Source of the DNA: Sorghum bicolor
Lineage: Eukaryota > Streptophyta > Magnoliopsida > Poales > Poaceae
Direction of reading: 5' to 3'
Length of the DNA: 64,000 bases
Assembly (NCBI RefSeq): GCF_000003195.3
Contig: NC_012870.2
Coordinates: forward strand, 16,298,501 to 16,362,500
Shown here one piece after another: positions 55,902 to 64,000 of this stretch. The translations under genes and the position numbers were made by a program. Position 1 is the stretch's first letter; every line of letters starts with the position of its first letter. The notes under the pieces were generated by a model, which did no database searches, had not been told where the DNA came from, and was given only the letters and a program-made list of their open reading frames with translations.

Positions 55902-55917
55902 CTGGTATCGGAGCAAG
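55902..55917 (+). promoter_or_regulatory. Primer binding site of the Tekay element
   Basis: CTGGTATCGGAGCAAG starts one base after the LTR and matches the initiator tRNA-Met 3' end (TGGTATCAGAGC) with one change. Confidence 0.88.
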
Positions 55918-56720
55918 TTCAGCATTATAAATGCAGCGTTTGTGTATTTAAAAACAAAAGAGTTTTTAAATAAAAGGGTGTAAATCAATATTTAAGTTAT
56001 GCCAGTGGTCGAATCCTCCTTGCCCACATAAGGACTATAGGTGGCTATTTAAGTACTGACTTGGGGGGCGGGTTTATTTATGCATCTCCGGCAGTACTCA
56101 GGTATGGATGTGTGATGACCGCACTATGCTATCCTGTGGTCTAATAGTGGAGGTAGCCTTCATATGTGAATTAGCCACATATGTCGCTAGATTTAAATTA
56201 TGCAACGTCACACCTACGCTCTGGTAAGTGTGAGCTGTGAGAGCATGATCGTCCAAACGGCGGTCTAGGGGAGTGTTCGCGGTGGTTTTCTGGAGTGGTT
56301 ACATGTCAAAACCATGGAACCACGAAAGAAACTTAATTGGGGAGCATTTAATTTCTCGGGTAGCTGTGGTGTCATTGTTTGTGCATGTTGGGCATGTCCA
56401 AGCAATGTGCACTTAGTTTACTGCTTTCTTGAGTGATATATTGGGAACTGTTGGGCTGAAATGAAGTTTTCTGCAGGTACACTAACAGCGCACGTGTAAA
56501 TCGATAGTTATCGTATCGAGAGACGAATGTATGCCACCGTATATCCGTTAGAATGTTAATTTTCTAAGTTTGTGAGGACGTACGGTTTGTGCATGCATCA
56601 TGTCGCATTCATACATACATTCTGTCTACTCCTTCCCTTATAATGTCGTCCCTTTTAATTAAATAAATGTTGCTTAAACTAATCCTCTTTTATCCATGGT
56701 ACTCCTATTCCTTTCCACAG

Positions 56721-57806
56721 ATGGACGCGCCCGCTTCACCCCGTCCCAGTGACACTTTCTTGAGCGAGTTTGGCACTCCTACCCTGCTCTGGAGAGTGTT
56801 ACAGTCTGTCGGGTATACTGAGCCACCTCAGTATTCTTGGTGGGAGTTGGAGAGCACAGGAGGGATACAGTGGTTTGCTGTGCAGGGAGTTGTCCCTCCA
56901 CATGGGGACAAGCCTGCCTGGACAGGCTGGACTTGTAGCTCAGATGGGCAGACTCCTTGGGAGGCAGCTCAGGTTGCAGCCCAGACTATCCTGCTCGATA
57001 TCTGTCAGAGGTGTGGTGATGAGCTGACGGGAGGACCAGCGGCCTCCATTCCCCGTGCTGACCCAGCAGCAGCGGAGTGGAAGTAGGCTGATGGTTGTGC
57101 TTTGGTTCGAGGCAGGGGAGAGAGAGCTGAGAGTTCTAGTCCTGCTATGAGTGCTATGATGGCGGTGCTCAAGCTGATCAGTCAGCGAGAGGACACCTAT
57201 GCACAGGTGATGGTGGCTGTTCGCCAGGCTCAGGAGATGCAACGGAAGGCTGAAAAGCGTGCTCGCAAGTTTCGCAAGCAAGCTAGACTCCTGGAGCAAG
57301 CTCAGAAGGACCGCAATGACTGGGAAGACATTGCGGAGTACCGTAGGCAGCAGTGGGTGAAGGCCATTAGGGAGAGGGATCCTAAGCAGGATCAGATGAG
57401 TCAGTTAGCTAGAGAGAAGGAGACCATACAGGAGCGCTTGGTGCAGATCACTCGTGAGAGGGACACTGCACTCCGCGTGTCGGAGAACAGGCGCCGGGCA
57501 TGGGAGATGCACCGAGTTCAGTCGCTTGAGCGGGAGAACTATCTACAGGATCAGATTGAGGCTGGTCTTGTGGAGATTCACCGTCTCAACAACTTGCTAC
57601 ACCCTATTCCTCGCCCTATACCCGTGTATCCAGAGGTGGGACCTCAGGTGATTGTGGCCGATGATGATGGTATGGAGGTCGATGGACCAGCAGTGGCTGC
57701 ACCACCCCTGCACGAGGACGTGGAGGACGAGGAGCTTGAGCCGGTTAGCGACGAGGATGGAGAGGCGATCTTCGACGCTGACTCGGACGACGAGCCTGGA
57801 GTGTAG
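56721..57806 (+). pseudogene. Tekay ORF0, upstream of gag
   Basis: ATG at 56721 (MDAPASPRPSDTFLSEF) directly follows TTCCTTTCCACAG, a splice-acceptor-like site. The frame is open for 121 codons, has TAG at 57084-57086, then continues in the same frame to TAG at 57804-57806. The N-terminal third has a compact Trp-rich domain (YSWWELE, IQWFAVQGVVPP, WEAAQVAAQ). The central part is a long Arg/Gln/Glu coiled coil; the tail is acidic. Rice RIRE3 and RIRE8 have a similarly placed orf0; its function is not known. Apart from the one stop it is intact. Confidence 0.68.
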
Positions 57807-58165
57807 GGAGTAGTGGGTAGTGTTATGTGAGAATCTTTTGTAGTATGCCAGTCAGCCGTGGTGCTTTTGTACCCATGTTGTAATCTGGAACTTTGACCTT
57901 GACTCATGGCATGTACTGTGATGGTGTAATAACTTTGTGGACCCAATGTGTAACCTTAACATGTTCGTATGTTATGACGATGTTTTCCGTTGTGGTGCAT
58001 ATTGCGGATATCTCTGTCATGTGTTGGATTGGTGATGTTGTTTTGTGGAATTGAATTATTGTGCCTTTCTGTAAAGCTATTCTCTCGAATACTTTCAGGC
58101 ATAAATTTAAGTTCTTCTGCGGCAAATCTTGTCATCATCAATACTCACTGACTGTGTCTTTACAG
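57807..58165 (+). other. ORF0-gag spacer with acceptor-like end
   Basis: Non-coding spacer. It ends in ACTGACTGTGTCTTTACAG immediately before the gag ATG at 58166: a branch-point-like CTGAC, a pyrimidine tract and AG. See the finding on splicing. Confidence 0.45.
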
Positions 58166-59280
58166 ATGTCTCATGGCACCCGAGGTGCGGAACAGCGTGC
58201 AAACATGAATCCACCCCCTCCTCCTCCACCACCAAATCCTGCTAAGTTAATGCAAATGATGGTGGAAAATTAGAGAATGCTCACTGAGACCATCAATCGG
58301 ATGGCGAATCAGGGTGGTCGTAATGCACATGAAGGGCCAGCTCCTAACCAGTACAGTAGCTTCAAGGACTTCATGGATACAAAGCCCCCACCTTTCAGAG
58401 AAGCTGAAGAACCCCTTCAAGCTGAACAATGGCTGAACACTGTGGAACAAAAGTTCCGCTTGCTTCGGTTGACTGAAAGTTTGAAGGCAGAGTATGCAGC
58501 TCATCAACTGCAAGGTCCAGCAGGCATCTGGTGGAATCAGTATCGGGAAGCTCTTCCAGCCGACACTGTGCTTGACTGGAATCTTTTCCGTGATGCTTTT
58601 AAAGGGCATTTCATTCCTCCTGGTGTCATGGAGATGAAGCATACTGAGTTCATGCAGTTAACCCAGGGTAACAAAACTTTGAAGGAGTATTTGCATGCTT
58701 TCAATCATTTGTCTAGGTATGCTCCTGAGTTTGTGAACACTGAGGCGAAAAAGATTGCTAGTTTCAAGCGGGGTTTGGGCCCCAAGTTGCTGAAGACTAT
58801 GGGCCGCACTAAGTGTGCAACTTTCAATGAGTTTGTCAGTGATGCTCTCACTCAAGAGAACTATAACATTGTGTATACTGCGACCAAGACTCGCAAGAGG
58901 GCTTTTGAGGCCGGGGCAGGGTCATCTCAGTCCAAGGCTCCAGTGGCAGCTAAGCCACCGTTCCGTGCTCCCACGCCTAACCAGCGGTATCGCCCTCCGG
59001 TGAAGAAGAATCAGGCGAAGACGGGTTTCCGCAAGGGGTACTCTATTGCTCTTCCTAGGGGCAACACGGGTCCCAGCTATGCCAAGACTCCACCTGCCAA
59101 CCGTCCGTGCTGGAACTGCAATCAGACCGGGCATTGGCAGAGCAACTGTCCTTACCCGCCAAAGAAGGGCAACAAGGGGAACGTCCGTCAGGGGCGTGTT
59201 CACTACACAACTGTGGAAGCAATCCCCTGCTGGTGAGGTAGTCACGGCTGGTAAGTTTCTGGTTAACCAACGTGATCAAT
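58166..59280 (+). pseudogene. Tekay gag
   Basis: ATG 58166 (MSHGTRGAEQ), a proline run, then TAG at 58271-58273 (probably from CAG). After that comes an open frame with the gag domain (FKDFMDTKPPPFREAEEP, WLNTVEQKFRLL, GPAGIWWNQYREAL, EYLHAFNHLSRYAPE) and a zinc knuckle CX2CX4HX4C at 59108-59149. A one-base shift near 59228 leads to TGA at 59234-59236 and a compensating shift near 59275 restores the protease frame. Gag and pol are otherwise in one frame. Confidence 0.87.
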
Positions 59281-59281
59281 T

Positions 59282-60568
59282 GTGCTTTTTGATTCAGGAG
59301 CATCGCATTCTTTTGTGAGTTCTGAATTTGTGTCTAAGCATAATATCAAGGCAATTACACTTGATAAGGGCAGTTATTGCATTAGTGCTGCGGGAAATGA
59401 TATTTCCACCAATCAAGTGGTTTTGGGGGCAACTCTGGAAATAGGAGGCTGTCAGTTTCTTGCTGATTTGGTTGTTCTACCCGGGGTGCGCATAGATGTA
59501 ATTCTGGGGATGAAGTGGATGAGTGGCAATGGAGTTCTTATCGACACCACCACTCGTGTAGTGATGTTGAAAGACCCAAATACCAAGGAGGCATTTCTAG
59601 TGCAACTCCCTCGTGATATTCAAATCCGTAGCACTGTGAATGCAGTTACATCTAAGGCTATTCAGGACATTCCGGTGGTGTGTGAGTTCCCGGATGTATT
59701 TCCTGATGATTTACCTGGGCTTCCTCCGGATCGGGATGTGGAGTTCAAAACTGAGTTGATCCCAGGTACCGCTCCTATCTCTAGAAGACCTTATAGAATG
59801 CCACCCAATGAATTAGATGAGCTTAAGACCCAACTAAATGAGTTGTTGAAGAAGGGTCTTATCTGTCCTAGTTCGTCTCCATGGGGTTGTCCGGCTACCT
59901 TTGTGAAGAAGAAGGATCAATCTTTGCGCATGTGTGTGGACTATCGTCCCTTAAATGCGGTAACCATCAAGAACAAATACCCTCTCCCTCGCATTGATAT
60001 CTTGTTTGATCAGTTGTCTAAAGCTAAGGTATTCTCCAAGATTGATTTGCGATCTGGGTATCATCAGATCAAGATCTATCCTGAAGATGTACCTAAGACA
60101 GCTTTCTCGACGAGGTATGGGTTGTATGAGTATCTCGTCATGTCCTTCGGTCTTACAAATGCACCTGCTCACTTCATGTATCTCATGAATTCGGTGTTCA
60201 TGCCTGAATTGGACAAGTTTGTGGTGGTCTTCATTGATGATATCTTGGTATATTCCTGCAATGAAGAGGAGCATGCAGAGCATCTGCGTATAGTGTTGTC
60301 GCGTTTGCGCCAACATCAGCTTTATGTCAAGTTTAGCAAATGCGAGTTTTGGCTGAAGAAAGTACCTTTCTTGGGCCATGTCTTATCTGAAGAAGGTATA
60401 TCGGTGGACCCAGCCAAGGTGCAAGAAGTGCTGGATTGGAAAGTTCCAACTTCGGTACACGAGGTTCGGAGTTTTCTCGGTCTGGCTGGATATTATCGTC
60501 GATTCATTCCCGAATTCTCAAAAATATCCAAGCCTATGACTCAGCTACTTTAGAAAGATGAGAAGTTT
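59282..60568 (+). pseudogene. Tekay protease and reverse transcriptase
   Basis: A 423-codon frame: retropepsin with [12 protein letters not shown] (Asp-Ser-Gly at 59291-59299) and DVILGMKWM, then RT with [37 protein letters not shown] and the catalytic FIDDILVYS (60230-60256), and the connection [16 protein letters not shown] at 60551-60553 ends the frame; RNase H continues in the same register. RT is otherwise unbroken. Confidence 0.9.
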
Positions 60569-61029
60569 GTGTGGACGCCTGAATGTGGAGAGGCATTCCA
60601 CAAGTTGAGGACATTGCTGACATCAGCTCCTGTCCTAGCTCAACCTGATGTCGAAAAGCCCTTCGATGTCTTTTGTGACGCGTCAGGCATCGGTCTAGGC
60701 TGCGTGTTGATGCAGGAAGGTCGCGTTATCGCGTATGCCTCGCGCCAACTTCGAAAGCATGAGGTCAATTACCCTACTCATGACTTAGAATTGGCAGCAG
60801 TTGTTCATGCTTTGAAAATCTTGAGGCATTATTTGCTGGGTAATCTGTGTAATATCTACACCGATCATAAGAGCCTCAAGTATATCTTCACTCAACCTGA
60901 ACTAAACATGCGGCAGCGAAGGTGGCTTGAGTTGATTAAAGATTATAATCTACAAGTGCACTATCATCCGGGCAAGGCGAACGTGGTTGCGGATGCCTTG
61001 AGTCGGAAGCGCACTCTCACTCAATCCAA
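60569..61029 (+). pseudogene. Tekay RNase H
   Basis: [13 protein letters not shown] (first catalytic Asp), [15 protein letters not shown] (Glu) and [13 protein letters not shown] (Asp), ending with [11 protein letters not shown] frameshift near 61020-61030 moves the integrase to another register. Confidence 0.88.
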
Positions 61030-61551
61030 GTGGAAGATCCGTTATTGTCACATCTTATGCATCCACTTGTGCTCAACCAGATTTCTCTGGAGAGTACTCT
61101 TCGCAATCGAGTTACTGAATTGCCGCAAACAGATGTAGGCATCTATCATATAAAGAGGAAAATGAAAGAAGAAGAAACCAAGCATTTCCGAGTCGATGAG
61201 AACAGAATTCTTTGGTTCAAGGATCGGCTTGTGGTCCCAAAAGACCGTGAGCTACGAAATCAGATCTTGTCTGAAGCTCATTCATCCAAATTGTCTATCC
61301 ATCCTGGTAGTAGCAAGATGTATCAGGATTTGAAACCTCTGTTTTGGTGGACAAAGATGAAAAAGGAGATTGCTGCTTTTGTCGCTCGTTGTGACAATTG
61401 TTGTCGTGTGAAGGCTGTTCACATGAAAGCTGGTTTACTTCAACCCTTGTCAATTCCCGGCTAGAAATGGGAAGAAGTCAGCATGGATTTCATCGTTGGA
61501 CTCCCAACTTCTGTTAAGGGTTACGACTCCATCTAGGTAATTGTAGATCGT
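61030..61551 (+). pseudogene. Tekay integrase N-terminal half
   Basis: The His-His-Cys-Cys zinc finger runs from HSSKLSIHPG to VARCDNCCRVK. TAG codons near 61462-61464 and 61534-61536 both stand where chromovirus integrases have Trp (TGG to TAG). The first catalytic Asp is in VSMDFIVGLP near 61475. Confidence 0.87.
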
Positions 61552-62529
61552 TTGACCAAGGTTGCTCGATTTATTCCAGTTCGAACTGACTATCGTCCAC
61601 ATCAATATGCAGAGTTGTATTTCGAGCACATTGTTCGTCAGTATGGTGTGCCTCGAACTATTGTATCAGATCGTGGACCCCAGTTCACTGCTCGTTTTTG
61701 GGAATCTCTGCATGAGCAGATTGGTACTCATTTAGTCCGTAGCTCTGCTTATCATCCCCAAACGGCTGGTCAAACTGAACGGGTTAACCAAATCCTAGAA
61801 GACATGTTGAGGGCATGTGCTCTCTCTTCAAAAGGTTCTCGGGTTAAGTGGTTTCCATTAGCTGAGTTCTCCTACAACAATAGTTATCAGGAGAGTATCA
61901 AGATGGCTCCATTGGAAGCCCTGTACGGTCAAAAGTGTCGAACCCCGTTGAATTGGGTAGAAGCCGGAGAGCGAAGGTATTATGGTATCGATTTCGTGAA
62001 CGAAGCAGAGCAGAAAGTCCGTACCATCCAGCAACATCTGGAAGCTGCTCAAGCTCGTCAGAAAAGTTATGCCGACAAAAGAAGGAAGCCGATTGAGTTT
62101 TCAGTTGGCGACCATGTGTATATCAAGGTTTCTCTGATGAAGGGTGTACAAAGGTTCGGAGTCAAGCGAAAGCTTGCACCTCGTTATGTGGGACCTTATC
62201 GGATTCTTGAAAAGAAAGGGAATGTGGCGTACAAAGTTCAACTCCCAGTTGCGCTTCGAGCTATTTTCCCTGTCTTCCACGTATCACAATTAAAGAAGTG
62301 CCTTCGTGTACCAGAGGAACGAGTGGAAGTTCGAGATATCAAGTTGAAGTCAGACTTGGTGTATGAAGAAAAACCCATAGCGGTTCTTGATCGCAAGGAA
62401 CGGGAAACTCGTAATCGTGTGGTTAAGTTCTACAAGGTGTTGTGGAGTAACCACGGGGAGGAAGATGCCACTTGGGAGACGGAGGATTATTTAAAAGAAG
62501 TTTACAAAACATTCTTCGAAAATCAGTAA
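61552..62529 (+). pseudogene. Tekay integrase C-terminal half and chromodomain
   Basis: 325 open codons. Catalytic Asp in IVSDRGPQF and Glu in GQTERVNQ complete DD35E. The GPY/F-like module (RYVGPYRI, VFHVSQLKKCL) follows, then a C-terminal chromodomain from about 62350: VLDRKERETRN, VLWSNHGEEDATWE and EDYLKEVYKTFF. Chromodomains of this group direct integration to heterochromatin. The segment itself is intact. Confidence 0.9.
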
Positions 62530-62571
62530 GCTTTCAAATCTCGGGACGAGATTTTTGTAAGGAGAGAGGGC
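62530..62571 (+). promoter_or_regulatory. Polypurine tract and adjacent inverted repeat (Tekay)
   Basis: AAATCTCGGGACGAGATTT (62537-62555) is a perfect 8-base stem with a 3-base loop. It is followed by AAGGAGAGAGGGC, the polypurine tract, which abuts the 3' LTR at 62572. A similar palindrome precedes the tract in many plant chromoviruses. Confidence 0.75.
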
Positions 62572-64000
62572 TGTAACACCCTAGTGTTATGGTTGCATTA
62601 ATCATGTGCATAGCATGAGCATCATCATCTACTCAAAGCATATCATGATCATCATCTATCTTGAGCCATGTCATTCTATGCAAATAAGTGATCTAAATTG
62701 CTTAAATAGGCTTCCTATGCTTATGTTTGAGTGAACCATGCTTGTGTTTGTGCTCTATGCCTTGGTAATTAGTTTATCTATGCTTAACTTAACCTTGGGA
62801 ACAATGTTCATGTTGATCACTTCTCCAAAATAATCACTTAAGTCATACTTATGCTAATGGGCCCTAGAAACCTCTTTTCCTTAGGCTTTTAAAAAGTGTT
62901 TCATAAAATATTTGCATGTCAAAACTTTCTACAGAAAAGTTGTAGCAAATTTTATAAGGAACAAAAGTTGTTTTATGTCCATCTTATGAAAATGACCACA
63001 AATAGCTCAAAATTGACCCACAAGGCAGATTTGGGGCTGTTTCCAACACTTAGGAAATTTTCTAAGTCCTGGAACGAAACCAGTTTGCTTGATCGATTTT
63101 GAAAACTCCATATCTTTCAATCCAGGCCGATCTGGCTTTTGCTCTAGTTGACAATGTTGTAGAACTCGATTGGAACTCCAACTTTGTCAACTACACCATC
63201 TCCTAACTCGCTCTGGTTTGGAAGTTATTCATCGCTGAAGTCGCTCTGTCACACCCTGATCGCGTCGCTTGATTCAGAGAGGAGCTCGTCGTCGGGAACG
63301 TCCAGAGCGCCACCTGTCCGCTAGATGGCGCCCGTACGCCGGTGATGGCCCCGCTCGTCAGCTCCCAGCGCGCGCATCTCATCCACGGCGACGCCCTGAG
63401 CGGAGTGGACGCGTCCACTTCCTCTCTGCCTCGCCTCTCTCGCCAAAAGAGCGCCCGCAGCGAGCTCACCGTCGCGAGCTCACTCCGGCGAGCTCGTGTG
63501 CGCTCCTCGCTGCGTCTCAGTCCACCAAACTTCACCCACAGCTCCGCCGTGAGCCGCTCTTCACTCTCCACCCTCTAGCTCGCCGCGAAACCCACCGGTG
63601 AGCCGATATTTCCTTCTTCCCCCAAATCGGGTCGTCGTGGTCATCTTTTCCGGCGAGCTCAATGCTGGGCTCCTTAGGGCCTCTCGTCTCCTTTGGTTAG
63701 GTTCTAGAGGTAGCTTAGGTTCTTAGCTAGCGGTTGCGCCTCTCGGGGAACGCTCTACCGAACCCACCGTCGCCGGACACGATGCGCAGCGCCGCCGTGT
63801 TCCGCCGGAGTTGGGGTCTCTCGTGGCCAGCGTGTTCCACGACGTTTCAAGCCAAGCCGCTTACCTAGGAAGCTTCGTCGTAGTCCACTGATGCTGTAGG
63901 AGGCCTTAGGTCGCGCTCTACCAGCCTGAGGGCTCCGGCGTAACGCCGAGCACCTCCGCCGAGCCGCCATGATCGACGGCGAGCCCCTTCCGGTGGCTCC
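62572..64000 (+). repeat. 3' LTR of the Tekay element (incomplete)
   Basis: Matches 51302-52740 with scattered substitutions and continues to the window end; about 3.2 kb should follow outside. It lacks the extra duplicated block seen in the 5' LTR near 52141-52165. Confidence 0.92.

Larger units (their letters stand above)
51302..64000 (+). mobile_element. Tekay-lineage chromovirus (Ty3/gypsy)
   Basis: 5' LTR 51302-55900, tRNA-Met primer site, ORF0, gag, protease, RT, RNase H, integrase and chromodomain, polypurine tract, and the first 1,429 bp of the 3' LTR. Very long LTRs, the TGTAACACC start, the Met primer and a C-terminal chromodomain place it in the Tekay/Del group; an ORF before gag is known from rice RIRE3 and RIRE8. 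Several stops and frameshifts make it non-autonomous now. Confidence 0.92.

Noticed and set aside
51302..64000. Pararetrovirus or animal retrovirus integration
   Set aside because: Domain order protease-RT-RNase H-integrase-chromodomain with LTRs, and the chromovirus RT motifs, identify an ordinary plant Ty3/gypsy element.

Overview
The window is nuclear DNA of a grass. It most resembles sorghum or another Andropogoneae species. Supporting signs are a DUF1618-type gene (a family expanded in grasses), Tourist-type MITEs ending in GGCCTTGTTTAG, and nested Ty3/gypsy elements of the Athila, Tat and Tekay lineages. The species is inferred from family resemblance only. There is no bacterial or organellar sequence, no rRNA gene and no CRISPR array.

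Layout. 1-6202: the outer end of an Athila-like LTR, split by a 6 kb non-autonomous CACTA transposon (125-6176) that carries two MITEs, a GC-rich exon-like block and a coiled-coil remnant. 6203-9859: the 3' part of a Tat element (copy 3) with an antisense, intron-bearing plant-mobile-domain (PMD) gene. 9860-17360: a small genic island. Its one convincing host gene is a two-exon DUF1618 gene (11631-15306). The 2.3 kb intron holds another DNA transposon, and MITEs and a LINE scrap lie downstream. 17373-22605: Athila copy A (minus), cut at its 3' side. 22606-27427: Tat copy 1 (plus), a chimeric pol fragment with the gag-protease segment present twice. 27428-50423: Athila copy B (minus). Its 3' LTR is split by a nearly complete Tat element, copy 2 (27723-41640, target duplication ACAAT). 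Copy 2's gag is in turn split by an LTR-like insertion (28662-30315, target duplication CTCGG). 50424-51301: a second copy of the CACTA end, in the 5' LTR of Athila B. 51302-64000: a Tekay-lineage chromovirus with 4.6 kb LTRs, an extra ORF0 before gag, and gag, protease, reverse transcriptase, RNase H, integrase and chromodomain. Its 3' LTR runs off the window.

The order of insertion can be read from the nesting: Athila B, then Tat copy 2 inside its LTR, then the LTR-like insertion inside Tat gag. Likewise CACTA entered the 5' LTR of B, and Tekay then entered CACTA. All retroelement coding regions are broken. Most of the stops that can be compared with an intact copy are C-to-T changes at CGA, CAG, CAA or TGG codons, the pattern expected from deamination of methylated cytosine.

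The most unusual biology is in three places. (1) The Tat family carries an antisense gene with its own TATA box, conserved spliceosomal introns, a PMD domain, a basic proline-rich linker and a coiled coil. The whole element is also peppered with CCGAT/ATCGG. This may be an element-encoded regulatory or anti-silencing system. (2) Athila B has an internal promoter that looks like a copy of its own LTR promoter, placed just before a post-pol ORF. (3) The Tekay element has intron-acceptor-like sequences directly before both its ORF0 and gag start codons. All coordinates, splice sites and homologies were read by eye.
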